This document shows, one piece after another, positions 1 to 7,859 of a stretch of 34,088 bases of DNA. Positions within the stretch are counted from its first letter, which is position 1. Every line of letters starts with the position of its first letter. Both the position numbers and the translations under genes were made by a program. This DNA comes from CAYYVK01 sp964475145 (GTDB lineage: Archaea > Aenigmatarchaeota > Aenigmatarchaeia > CG10238-14 > SCSR01). The notes below the pieces were generated by a model. The model worked only from the letters and a program-made list of their open reading frames with translations, made no database searches and was not told the DNA's origin. The stretch covers positions 1-34,088 of the forward strand of contig CAYYVK010000004.1 in the NCBI GenBank assembly GCA_964475145.1. The letters are read 5' to 3'.

Positions 1-626
1 TCGATGAATTGTTCAGCAATAGAAAGGCTAGAATCGCTTCTTAATTTTCCTTCACTAAGGATAACAGCATTCCTGAAGAAATTCTTAAGAGCTTTTATAC
101 TCTTTTTAAACTCGTACTTAAATTGTCTTTGATCATACTTTTTATAATAATCGAGCGAGCTAGCAGTAACTCTGGTCCTCCAAAGCCCATAAGCTAGCGA
201 ATATTCTTCTTCAGATTGAGGAGATTTTTCTGATAAAATGTCTTTAATATCTCTTCCTTCTGTCCAAAAAATTCTACCAGATTTTCTAAGATGGTCTCTA
301 AAACTTTTTATCATCCACGCATATCTTCCAGATTGAATGGTTCCTAAGTCATACACACTAAAATTAACTTCTTCTCCAATACCCCAATCTACTTTATTTT
401 CTTCTAGCTTCTTTCTTATGCTAGTGTACCAAGATGCCAGTTCATCGTAAAATTCCCTAGGGCAAACAAAGTTATAGTTAGGAACAACCAAAACATCAAA
501 ATCGCTCCATCCTGGTATGTAATCTCCTCTAGCAGCAGAACCATAGGTTAAAACTCCGTACAGATGCTTTTGAAGTGATGGCTTAAGCTCTTTTCTAACG
601 ATTTCTGATAGTTTTTGTAACTCCAT
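1..626 (-). CDS. Nucleotidyltransferase-domain protein (3' end outside window)
   Basis: The protein starts at the ATG at 626-624 and is still open at the window edge, about 208 residues in. Residues 24-45 carry the polymerase-beta-type nucleotidyltransferase signature: 'TYGSAARGDYIPGWSDFDV', with the GS pair and two Asp (SDFD) that bind metal and NTP in the family. This is the MNT/KNT-like fold seen in aminoglycoside nucleotidyltransferases and in antitoxins of HEPN/MNT pairs. The rest is helical and basic with no motif I recognise. A TATA-like element sits about 26 nt upstream of the ATG, so the transcript is probably leaderless. It is the third nucleotidyltransferase in 3.3 kb on this strand but is not a close copy of the other two. 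Fold assignment is firm; substrate is unknown. Confidence 0.8.
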   Translation of the reverse strand, partial: MELQKLSEIVRKELKPSLQKHLYGVLTYGSAARGDYIPGWSDFDVLVVPNYNFVCPREFYDELASWYTSIRKKLEENKVDWGIGEEVNFSVYDLGTIQSGRYAWMIKSFRDHLRKSGRIFWTEGRDIKDILSEKSPQSEEEYSLAYGLWRTRVTASSLDYYKKYDQRQFKYEFKKSIKALKNFFRNAVILSEGKLRSDSSLSIAEQFI

Positions 627-645
627 AACAAAAGAATGCAGATAA

Positions 646-658
646 AATTATTTAAGCC
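646..658 (-). promoter_or_regulatory. TATA-like box of the 626 nucleotidyltransferase gene
   Basis: On the minus strand the bases read GCTTAAATAATTT, centred about 26 nt before the ATG at 626. This spacing fits an archaeal TATA box driving a leaderless transcript. There is no Shine-Dalgarno before the ATG. Confidence 0.5.
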
Positions 659-678
659 TTGTCTACAACTTTTCATTG

Positions 679-1134
679 TTAAAAATAGAGAGCGAAAGAG
701 CCTTCTGAAAATTCTCCATACTTGCTAGCAATCTTCCTCGCTACTTTTTCAGCAGTTGCTTTTGCTCTTATCTCACTTTCGTCGTTCTTGTAATTTCTCA
801 AATAATCTACAAAACTTCTGTAAGCTTTTCTTGGCATACCCTTTATGTAATCGGCAGCATGGCTAAACTCTTCAGCAAGAAGTTTAATCTTTCCATACAG
901 GTTTGTTCTCAGATAATCTATGGGGTCGATGTAAATTTTATGTTTAAGGAAATCGTAAACTCCTGCTATTTTACCAACAATTTTGTCATAAATAATAAAG
1001 GGCAGTGATCTGAACTTTACTTCAGGCAGTTTATTCTTATCTATTCCATATTCTCTTGCAACCTCCTCTTTCACTTCTTCTACTAGAGACATGTCGCTAA
1101 AGAAAAGCCATTCTGAGGAAATTCTTAAACCCAC
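679..1134 (-). CDS. Zincin-like protein with a substituted metal motif
   Basis: 151 residues from a GTG at 1134; an alternative start is the ATG at 1092 (residue 15). The centre reads 'IKLLAEEFSHAADYIKG', which has the layout of the HExxH helix of small zinc metallopeptidases (compare 'LLHELAHALDYL'), but the first His is Glu: EEFSH. About 30 residues later comes 'DESEIRAKATAEKVARKI', resembling the helix that supplies the third ligand (Glu) in IrrE/M78-type and phage-like zincins. What is seen is the motif; the family link is inference. It may be an inactive zincin or bind metal through a changed ligand set. A-T-rich TATA-like stretches lie 25-35 nt upstream. It sits between nucleotidyltransferase genes, separately promoted. 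Confidence 0.6.
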   Translation of the reverse strand: MGLRISSEWLFFSDMSLVEEVKEEVAREYGIDKNKLPEVKFRSLPFIIYDKIVGKIAGVYDFLKHKIYIDPIDYLRTNLYGKIKLLAEEFSHAADYIKGMPRKAYRSFVDYLRNYKNDESEIRAKATAEKVARKIASKYGEFSEGSFALYF

Positions 1135-1208
1135 TGAGCATAGTTAAATATAAGGACCATAAATTTAAAAAGTTTTGTTTTCTGGTTTAGAGGCTAATCC
1201 ACACTTTT

Positions 1209-2393
1209 CTAGCTTTCTTTCTCTTCTACTCCCTTTTCTTTCAAGATTTTTGCCAAGTCATGGATAAGCTTTCTAACATGTTCGCGCATCTCGTACACTT
1301 CTCTATCAGGAACTTCTGCCACCCTCTTTTCATCTACTAACTTTTTGAGTTCTTCTACTCTCTTCCAAACATCCCAATAGTAGCTGTCAACAAGTTTTTT
1401 ATCTATAAACTCTTTCTTGAACAAGGAAGATATTTCCTCTTTTTCAGGCATCTTTTTTAAGCTTTTTAACGCTGTAGCAACAGCCTTTTGCATAACTTCG
1501 TAAGTCCTTTCTACAATCTTTTCTTTCTTCCTTATTTCTAGGGCGTTAAGCAAGCTAAACATTTTATCAACAAACTTTTCTGCTTTGTCTATCCATTCAT
1601 CAACAAAAACTCCACTCACATCTGTAAGCTCCTTATGTTCTATCTTCTTCCTTATTTCTATTATTTCTCTCAACCATTCTGCATATTCTGGCTCAATTAT
1701 ACCGGGTTCGACCAAATATTTTTTAACGTCTTCGTATGCTTTGTTTGGTACAGGAGGAGATAGACCCATAAACATAAGAACTGCTTGTGCAGTGTTAAGC
1801 ATAGCATAGTAGCAGTCTTCGGCAAGCATTAACAACTTTACAGTTTTGGCACGCATCAACTTTTTTGGCGCACCTTCCATGTAACTTTCTATTGCTTCTC
1901 TTGTTGCTGGTATTTTTCCCATCTCTAACAAACGCTTTATAGGCATGAAAAACCCTGTATCGTATATAGCTACACCTTCTTTTATAAAGTTGTAAACTAT
2001 TGGATGACAAACTCTTGCATAGTCCCAAAATTCTGTTAAAGTGTAAGTAGGTTGAACAGAAAGCATACAAACTTTCTCCTCTTTATCATTTACTTTCACA
2101 GTATTCCAGGCCTCAGGAATCTCTTCCAAAATTTTTTCTAATTCATCGTCTATCTTTTCTATATCCCCTTCTTTTAGCTCTCCAGTAGTATCGTCTACAA
2201 CCAAGAAAACGTCTATATCGCTCTTAGGCTTAAACTCCTCTCTCGCAACAGAACCCATCATTACTATGCATTTCACAAGGTTTCCATATTTTTCTAGAAC
2301 TTTCTCCGCGAACTTCTTAGCAATTGCTAATCTTCTTTCCTTTTCTTCTTTCTCAACCATACTAACCATTTGGGGAAATAAGTTTAAATTCAC
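1209..2393 (-). CDS. MNT-HEPN fusion protein (nucleotidyltransferase + HEPN-like domain), copy B
   Basis: 394 residues from a GTG overlapping the stop of the upstream paralogue (GTGA); ATG codons at residues 9 and 12 are alternative starts. Residues 45-66 hold the nucleotidyltransferase motif 'MGSVAREEFKPKSDIDVF' with GS and DxD intact. Residues 180-285 are a helical bundle typical of HEPN domains: 'YYAMLNTAQAVLMFMG' followed by 'RKKIEH' at 248-253, an R-x4-H match to the HEPN ribonuclease signature. A further charged helical region fills 290-394. In known HEPN/MNT toxin-antitoxin pairs the domains are separate proteins, the MNT partner AMP-modifying the HEPN toxin; here they are fused in one chain. 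Function as an RNase or toxin is inference. The neighbour at 2390-3235 is a tandem paralogue and probably a partner. Confidence 0.75.
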   Translation of the reverse strand: MNLNLFPQMVSMVEKEEKERRLAIAKKFAEKVLEKYGNLVKCIVMMGSVAREEFKPKSDIDVFLVVDDTTGELKEGDIEKIDDELEKILEEIPEAWNTVKVNDKEEKVCMLSVQPTYTLTEFWDYARVCHPIVYNFIKEGVAIYDTGFFMPIKRLLEMGKIPATREAIESYMEGAPKKLMRAKTVKLLMLAEDCYYAMLNTAQAVLMFMGLSPPVPNKAYEDVKKYLVEPGIIEPEYAEWLREIIEIRKKIEHKELTDVSGVFVDEWIDKAEKFVDKMFSLLNALEIRKKEKIVERTYEVMQKAVATALKSLKKMPEKEEISSLFKKEFIDKKLVDSYYWDVWKRVEELKKLVDEKRVAEVPDREVYEMREHVRKLIHDLAKILKEKGVEEKES

Positions 2394-3235
2394 TCTTCTG
2401 GAAGCTCTTCACCAACTATCTCTTTTGGTAGAAACTTCTTAAACCTTTCTACTATGTCTTTGGCTAGTTGCAAAGCCCTTTCAAGGTGTTGAGGAGTAGC
2501 TTCTAGTATAACTTTATGGTCCAAATCTTTCCACAGCTTGTCCAACTCTTCAAACTTTGCTACATATTCCTTTTCTAGTCCTTTTTCTTCAACTAACTTT
2601 TGCAAGAACTTTAGCGCGTCCTTGTAGTCAGGCTGTGCCTTGTAGAAGTACATTACAACAGCTTGGACCATGTCCATCGCAGTATACCTGAGCTCAAAAA
2701 TCATGGATTTTATATCAGATTTAATTTTTCTGTACCTTATCTCTGATGCTCTTGCTTTCAAGCTAATAGTTTCTTCACTAGGAGGTATAAGTCCCATTTC
2801 TAACATGCGTTGAACAGGCTTGATAAATCCGGTGTCATAAACAGCCAACCCATACCTTAAGAAGTTTACTAACTCTGGAGAACCCATTCTCACCCATTGC
2901 CAAAACTCTGTGAGTGTATGAGTTTGGATATGTATATCTTTAAGTTCATGTGCAATGAGGTACAAATGTGAATTGACTTTGTCCAAATCTTCACTAGTCT
3001 TTGTGGCAGTATCGTCTAAGACTACAAGCACGTCAGCATCAGAAGTTTTTTTAGCATCACCACGAACTAATGACCCAAAGATTAGCACCGACTTTATTAT
3101 ATCGCCATAGTGTTTCTTAGCTTCCATCGCAAACTTCATTACTTTACTGTATATCTCAGTATCTTCTAGCTTCTCTTTCTCTTTTTTTGCCAGCTCAACT
3201 TTTTCCAATTCTTTTTCCAAGTTTTCAAGCGGCAT
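2390..3235 (-). CDS. MNT-HEPN-like fusion protein, copy A
   Basis: 281 residues, first gene of a two-gene transcript; it overlaps the next gene by 4 nt. Residues 52-73 read 'IFGSLVRGDAKKTSDADVL', so the nucleotidyltransferase GS and DxD residues are present. It aligns by eye with copy B along its length: both have 'TLTEFW', 'VYNF/VNFL', 'AVYDTGF', 'P.(K/Q)R.LEMG.IP' and a helical C-terminal half. At the place of copy B's RKKIEH this protein has 'LWKDLDH', so the HEPN Arg is not conserved. It may therefore be a catalytically altered partner of copy B. It lacks the last ~110 residues of copy B. The N-terminal 25 residues are strongly charged and predicted coiled coil. Confidence 0.75.
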   Translation of the reverse strand: MPLENLEKELEKVELAKKEKEKLEDTEIYSKVMKFAMEAKKHYGDIIKSVLIFGSLVRGDAKKTSDADVLVVLDDTATKTSEDLDKVNSHLYLIAHELKDIHIQTHTLTEFWQWVRMGSPELVNFLRYGLAVYDTGFIKPVQRMLEMGLIPPSEETISLKARASEIRYRKIKSDIKSMIFELRYTAMDMVQAVVMYFYKAQPDYKDALKFLQKLVEEKGLEKEYVAKFEELDKLWKDLDHKVILEATPQHLERALQLAKDIVERFKKFLPKEIVGEELPEE

Positions 3236-3255
3236 AATCCTATCTTTATTTTAGT

Positions 3256-3268
3256 ATTATATAAATAT
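3256..3268 (-). promoter_or_regulatory. TATA-like box of the MNT-HEPN pair
   Basis: The minus strand reads AATATTTATATAATAC, centred about 27 nt before the ATG at 3235, which suggests a leaderless transcript for the two paralogues separate from the 6876-3288 operon. Confidence 0.55.
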
Positions 3269-3287
3269 TACTACTACTAAAAAGTGG

Positions 3288-5105
3288 CTACTTTAATTCT
3301 TCCTTTTTCCATTTTTCTGGCGGAATTCCCTTTTCAAGTGCAGCTCTGCCAAGGAAAGTATATTCTTCCTCCGGCACTATTAGCAGACCTTTTAGAGGGT
3401 CAAGGGCATGCTCTTTAATGATAGCCTTTTGTCTTTCTGGTGACAAGAAGCCTTCTGCTTTTACACCATAAAACTCTGGTGGTAGCTTTTCAGGAGGCGT
3501 ATCTTTCATTAGCTGGTCAACTATTTCCCTAAGAGCAATTATAGACTGTTGGATAGGATCAGGCCCTCCGCCTCTTTCAAAAACTATGTAGTATTCTTTT
3601 TCGTCTTTTCCAAATCCCTTTTGTCTTAGACGGTAGAGTAAATCGTACAAGTATCTCTGTTGTTCAGAGCCTATCGGGATCGGCAAGTGTGCAGGCGCAA
3701 GAGGTGATGGCCAACCAGCATGAACAACTCTTACAAACTTGCCCCCATCTTCTGGAAGACATTCTATTACACCCTTCGGCTCTAACTTTATGCTTAACAT
3801 ATGCTCAAAGTCCATAGCTAAAGCTAGACATTCAAACCCAACTTCTTCATTTACTCGTTTCGCGAGCCAGTACATTTGAATAGGGTTTGGCAGTCTTAAC
3901 CATTCTTCTGTACCACGGTGTGCCATTGGTGTTTCTAGAACAAGCGGCATTTTGTATTTTTTGATTGGTTCTTTCCAGTCTGAGTAGCCATACTTTGGTG
4001 CTTCCATTAAATGGCCGTATATATATCTAGCAGAGACTGCAGGTACCCATAGATAGTAAAATTCGTTCCTAAAAACATCATCCTCTATAGAAACTTTTTC
4101 TATTTTTTTCTTTTTTAACCATTCCTCTTTAGAAACTCCACTAGTTTTTGCAAAATACTCTATGCTAGAGTTTACTATGTTTGTCCAGATAGGGTCTCTA
4201 TTCTCTTCCATCCACTTTGCTATTATGTAGTATGCAATTCTTTCAGGCCCATAGTGAAGCGAGCGAGACTGTATGTGATCAAGAAATCCAGAGTAGTAGT
4301 CTTTTAAAAGAATTTCTATTCTTCTTTTAACTCTAGGATAAAAGTATTCTTCTAAAGTTTCTTCTGGAATTTCCTTTATAGATTTTTTAAAGTCTATTTC
4401 CAAAGCTTCGACCAGGTCTTCTATTCTCCTTCTAAAAGCTTCAGGAAGGCTAACACCAAGAATTTCTCTCCAGATGTAGTCAGGACTTTTGATGACCTCT
4501 CGAAGATCCTTTTCAGTAATTATTTCTTCTACTTTTTCTCCTCTTGCTACTTTTTCTCTTGCTTCTTTTACCTTACTCTTCCACTTTTCAAAAATTTTAG
4601 AAGGAAGCTCATCCATAGCCCCTCCCATCAGCCATTTCATCAGATTTTCGTTAGCCAAGAGAAAGTCTTTAAGCTCTCGTCCAGAAGGATCAACTAAATA
4701 AGCTGGCTGTAAAGTTCTTTCTAAAATTGGGAAAGGTTCAGATTCAGAAGAATGGATTAGTACATACTTGCTTTCTAATTCTCCTGCCCTATTCAAAATT
4801 TCATAAAGTCTTTCATGACCAACTTTGTAGTCTGTTCCTATAGCTGAATCTGGTTCTGCAGCTTCCACTCCAAAAGCTTTAGTCTCAGAATGTATCCCAT
4901 AAGAAACGTTCATGCGTCTTACAGATTCCATACCTTCTTTAAGGTTAGCTTCTTTAAATTCTGAGATAGATTCCAAATCTATTTGAACAAACTGCACTCC
5001 TTTTGTTATACAGTATTGAGCTTTTCTTGGCAATCCTACGTACTGCAATCTTTCTGCTTCTGCTGCTGCCCCGAATATTCCACTAGAAACTCCTATCAAG
5101 TACAT
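3288..5105 (-). CDS. TIM-barrel protein (AP-endonuclease-2/xylose-isomerase-like) with large helical insertion
   Basis: 605 residues. The two ends look like a metal-dependent TIM barrel: N-terminal strand 'MYLIGVSSGIF', 'VQFVQIDLESISEF' (37-50), 'NVSYGIHSETKAF' with His72, 'KYVLIHSSESEPFP' with His118; then, after about 240 mostly helical charged residues, 'PLVLETPMAHRG', 'LALAMDFEHML', 'VRVVHAGWPSP' and 'YYIVFERGGGPDP'. His, Glu and Asp at strand ends match the pattern of the AP endonuclease family 2/sugar isomerase superfamily, where they bind two or three metals. The roughly 240-residue insertion is unusual for that fold. Its start lies 1 nt after the stop of the 589-aa gene, so the two are translationally coupled. 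No substrate can be named. Confidence 0.6.
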   Translation of the reverse strand: MYLIGVSSGIFGAAAEAERLQYVGLPRKAQYCITKGVQFVQIDLESISEFKEANLKEGMESVRRMNVSYGIHSETKAFGVEAAEPDSAIGTDYKVGHERLYEILNRAGELESKYVLIHSSESEPFPILERTLQPAYLVDPSGRELKDFLLANENLMKWLMGGAMDELPSKIFEKWKSKVKEAREKVARGEKVEEIITEKDLREVIKSPDYIWREILGVSLPEAFRRRIEDLVEALEIDFKKSIKEIPEETLEEYFYPRVKRRIEILLKDYYSGFLDHIQSRSLHYGPERIAYYIIAKWMEENRDPIWTNIVNSSIEYFAKTSGVSKEEWLKKKKIEKVSIEDDVFRNEFYYLWVPAVSARYIYGHLMEAPKYGYSDWKEPIKKYKMPLVLETPMAHRGTEEWLRLPNPIQMYWLAKRVNEEVGFECLALAMDFEHMLSIKLEPKGVIECLPEDGGKFVRVVHAGWPSPLAPAHLPIPIGSEQQRYLYDLLYRLRQKGFGKDEKEYYIVFERGGGPDPIQQSIIALREIVDQLMKDTPPEKLPPEFYGVKAEGFLSPERQKAIIKEHALDPLKGLLIVPEEEYTFLGRAALEKGIPPEKWKKEELK

Positions 5106-5106
5106 A

Positions 5107-6876
5107 CTACCACTTTACTTCTACGCCAGGAACTCCAAAGTGTGTTTTTAAAAAATCTCTAACTTTCACAAACTCTCTACCTGGTCCTTCTCCTGCTGCC
5201 ATATAACCTTTAGCTATCTGTTGTTGAATCGCAAACTCGTATGGACCAAAAGCTCTGAAGAATTGAACTGGAAAACCAATTTCCTCAAATACTTTTCCAA
5301 AAGCCTTTCTAATCTTGTCTACAAGCTCCATCCTTCTAATTTTTACAGATTTTATCTTTTCTAAAGATTTCATTCTTTCCTCTTCTTTCTTTTTCTTTTC
5401 TACATCTAAACCGTAGACTGATGGAAACTCTTCCCTAACAATCTCTTCAATACTTTCAATCTTCTTTTCACTTACACCAAACTCTCCTAAAAGTAAGCTT
5501 ATGTAGTTTTCAAGCTGCTTTTCTTTTGCTATAAGCTCTAGGCAGCGAACGATTATGTAATTTTGCGTATAAAGCGCAGAATATAAGTTTTCTATTTCCA
5601 GATCTTCTATCTCAATCCCTTCAGGCGTTCTTACAACAGTTCTCGAGAGAGGCACGTTTATAAAAACGAAGTAAGGGCTCCAAACCCATGCTTCAACTGG
5701 GCTAAGACCTGTGAGAGCATACCCGAACTGCTCTACAAGCATTTGCCTTGCATCAAATATATCTCCTGTTGTGATTTTCACTCCATAAGCTTTCTCTATT
5801 TCTGGGATGTAGGAACGAACTACTTCATCTATAGACGGCTCAACAGGTAAAGCAAGAACTTCTTCCCCTTTTATCAACTTATCTGCTCTTATCTTTTTCA
5901 ACTCTTCAACTTCTCTTCCATTGAAACCGGCTTCTAAAGGAGGAATAGAATCTAAGCTTTCTTTTGTTATCTTGTACTTTTCGGAAGGAGCAAAGGGCTT
6001 CCATGCCCAAATAGTGACTGTATCGCCAGAAATAGCTTGAGCATATGGCATTGCTACGCTTATTAAAATACTTTTCCTTACTTCAGGTTTTTCTAATGCA
6101 TCTACTATCATCTTGTACCTTGCGATTGTTGGTTTAAGCATGTTTTTATACTCTTCTATAGATTTTTTCCTCGCTTCTGCCAATCCTTTTAACCTTTGAT
6201 ATCTTTCTTTCACAGCTGGAAAGAATATTTTATCTCGCCACTCTAAGTACATCTTGTTCTTCGTTGCTAAAACAACACCTTCAGCTTCAGAAACTTTTAA
6301 TTTTTTTGATATTTTATCTGCTTCAACGTCTTCGTCGCTCAAGCGCATGAAGTCAACTATTATAGTGGGCCATCTAGGTGCTATCAGCTTTAATGCAACA
6401 CCTTCTCCAGTATGTATATCAACTTGGTCTATGAATATAGACTTTAGCGTTGTATCAGCTTCCCTAAAAAGCTTTTCACCTTCTTCCTTTTTTTCTTTCA
6501 TCAACATTCTTCCCCTTTCCAACTTTTCAAAGTAGTCTAAATACTCTTTGTATTTTCTTAGGTCATGCCAAACAAGCTCAAAGTCTGAAATGGCTTGAGA
6601 AATGCTGGCAAGCCCTCCCTTTATAGAAGCTTGTAATTGCTCTCTTTGTGAGATGACCAGGTCATAGTAAGTTTTGAAAACAGGAGAAACCCATATAGAT
6701 TCGTCCACTTTATACCTCACATAACCCCATTTTCTGAACTGGAAGAGAAGAGATGTTACTACACCACTAGCCTTTCCTAATGGAGTAGTGAAGCTTAAAA
6801 ATTCTTCAGATTCTTTTGGTATAATGCAAATGCCTCTACCAGGGATTAATTTAACGTCACGAAGTGGAAGCGCCAT
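5107..6876 (-). CDS. Uncharacterised 589-aa helical protein
   Basis: I do not recognise this family. It has no signal peptide or convincing membrane segment. Visible pieces: a beta-rich N-terminus ('KLIPGRGICIIPKESEEF'), a charged helical region about 80-260 with likely coiled coil ('KYKEYLDYFEKLERGRMLMK'), a hydrophobic stretch 'ILISVAMPYAQAISGDTVTI', a central segment with many aromatic residues ('VEAWVWSPYFVFINVPLS'), a Lys/Glu-rich linker near 485-515, and a glycine-rich end ('KGYMAAGEGPGREF'). Composition points to a cytosolic structural or scaffold-type protein. It is the first gene of a coupled pair with the TIM-barrel gene (1 nt spacing); a TATA-like CTAATTTTAAG lies about 30 nt before the ATG. 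Confidence 0.6.
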   Translation of the reverse strand: MALPLRDVKLIPGRGICIIPKESEEFLSFTTPLGKASGVVTSLLFQFRKWGYVRYKVDESIWVSPVFKTYYDLVISQREQLQASIKGGLASISQAISDFELVWHDLRKYKEYLDYFEKLERGRMLMKEKKEEGEKLFREADTTLKSIFIDQVDIHTGEGVALKLIAPRWPTIIVDFMRLSDEDVEADKISKKLKVSEAEGVVLATKNKMYLEWRDKIFFPAVKERYQRLKGLAEARKKSIEEYKNMLKPTIARYKMIVDALEKPEVRKSILISVAMPYAQAISGDTVTIWAWKPFAPSEKYKITKESLDSIPPLEAGFNGREVEELKKIRADKLIKGEEVLALPVEPSIDEVVRSYIPEIEKAYGVKITTGDIFDARQMLVEQFGYALTGLSPVEAWVWSPYFVFINVPLSRTVVRTPEGIEIEDLEIENLYSALYTQNYIIVRCLELIAKEKQLENYISLLLGEFGVSEKKIESIEEIVREEFPSVYGLDVEKKKKEEERMKSLEKIKSVKIRRMELVDKIRKAFGKVFEEIGFPVQFFRAFGPYEFAIQQQIAKGYMAAGEGPGREFVKVRDFLKTHFGVPGVEVKW

Positions 6877-6906
6877 AAATAAATTTTAAATTGGTTTCAC
6901 TTAAAA

Positions 6907-7083
6907 TTAGCTAAAAATCAAGTAAAGTCCAATTCCCATCATGATTATTCCTAGAAGGATACCAGCATTACCTAGCGCTTCTGGTTGGAAATCCTTATGG
7001 ATAACATAAGGGAAAAATACTAGCATGAGTAAGCCGAAAAAGAAGGTTATTCCACCTGCTATTTTACCTAAAATTCCAAACAT
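6907..7083 (-). CDS. 58-aa two-helix membrane protein
   Basis: Begins MFGILGKIAGGITFFFGLLM and ends 'GIIMMGIGLYLIFS'. Two hydrophobic segments (about residues 9-27 and 40-57) are joined by the short polar loop 'IHKDFQPEALGN'. It starts 4 nt after the stop of the 48-aa membrane protein gene, and that stop lies inside a Shine-Dalgarno-like TGAGG directly before its ATG, so the two are coupled. Function unknown. Confidence 0.6.
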   Translation of the reverse strand: MFGILGKIAGGITFFFGLLMLVFFPYVIHKDFQPEALGNAGILLGIIMMGIGLYLIFS

Positions 7084-7087
7084 GTCC

Positions 7088-7234
7088 TCACTTTAAAAGT
7101 TGCAGTCCGGAGTAAATAAAAATTGGTCCAAATATGATTTCCAGCAAGAACACGTCTTCTCTTTTAACGCCCCATGCTCCTACCAAAAGGATAACTCCTA
7201 ATGTTACGAGTGCTGCACCCAATTCTTTCATCAT
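7088..7234 (-). CDS. 48-aa two-helix membrane protein
   Basis: Starts at MMKELGAALVTLG and contains two hydrophobic segments (about 5-20 and 28-46) around the charged turn 'GVKREDVF'. A longer reading frame runs upstream to 7339, but that extension is hydrophilic, overlaps the divergent gene at 7304 and lies in promoter sequence, so I chose the ATG at 7234. A TATA-like CTTTAAATC lies about 15-25 nt upstream on this strand. It forms a pair with the 58-aa protein and is divergent from the DDCLAP operon. Function unknown. Confidence 0.6.
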   Translation of the reverse strand: MMKELGAALVTLGVILLVGAWGVKREDVFLLEIIFGPIFIYSGLQLLK

Positions 7235-7303
7235 AATTTTATGATTTAAAGAAAAACTTATATCTTTTTTACTTCGGGAAACAAATATTTTATTCGATAA
7301 GAG

Positions 7304-7855
7304 ATGCCAGTGTTTGCAAGAACAAAGTTGTTGATACACGATGATTGTCTAGCGCCAGCTCCTGGTAGCTTTTTTCCAGGCCAACCCACAATAACCTTAA
7401 ACTATACTGGACCAAACCCTCAAAGACTTTACGAAAAAATAAAAGAAATCTTTTTCACAGTTGTAAAACACGACCCTAACGAGCTTCAAGAAAAGGAGTT
7501 TTACTGGGATAGAGGCGAGACAGAAAAGTTCAAGGTAGTTTTTGATTTGGTAAAAGATATGGATAGATTTTCTTTTGTTGAGATTATTCTAACTTTGAGC
7601 GGTGAAGCGAGGCCGAGCAAAGAGTTTGGTAAGGAAGGTAAAGCTACCATAGAGATAGAAGGGAGGTTAAGAACAGAATATCCTCAAGATACCATATGGC
7701 AGAGAAGCTTTCTGTACGAGATGTTTAGAGTTTTCTATCACAGAGTTATATACGAAGAGACGAGGAACAAGTATAAGGAGCAGTGCAAAGATTGGATATT
7801 CAAGATTCAGGAAGAGTTAAAATCTTTTTTGAACATTCTTCCTAGCCTTAAGTGA
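7304..7855 (+). CDS. DDCLAP-motif protein, paralogue 1 (uncharacterised)
   Basis: 183 residues, soluble, no signal peptide. It shares with the next gene: 'DDCLAP' near the N-terminus, 'YTGPNP' (38-43), a charged 'W/F.(W)D' segment ('EKEFYWDRGETEKF'), 'G...EIEGRLRTEYP' around 130-145, and a tyrosine- and arginine-rich helical C-terminus. The alternating hydrophobic central region looks like a beta sandwich or sheet, with a final amphipathic helix. I do not recognise the family. The following gene begins 4 nt after its stop, so they are one operon. The conserved Cys in DDCLAP and the GRLRTEY motif are the residues most likely to matter. Confidence 0.6.
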   Translation: MPVFARTKLLIHDDCLAPAPGSFFPGQPTITLNYTGPNPQRLYEKIKEIFFTVVKHDPNELQEKEFYWDRGETEKFKVVFDLVKDMDRFSFVEIILTLSGEARPSKEFGKEGKATIEIEGRLRTEYPQDTIWQRSFLYEMFRVFYHRVIYEETRNKYKEQCKDWIFKIQEELKSFLNILPSLK

Positions 7856-7859
7856 TTAG

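Noticed and set aside
7235..7339. 35-residue N-terminal extension of the 48-aa membrane protein
   Set aside because: Hydrophilic, overlaps the divergent gene start at 7304 and promoter-like DNA; MM at 7234 is the better start.
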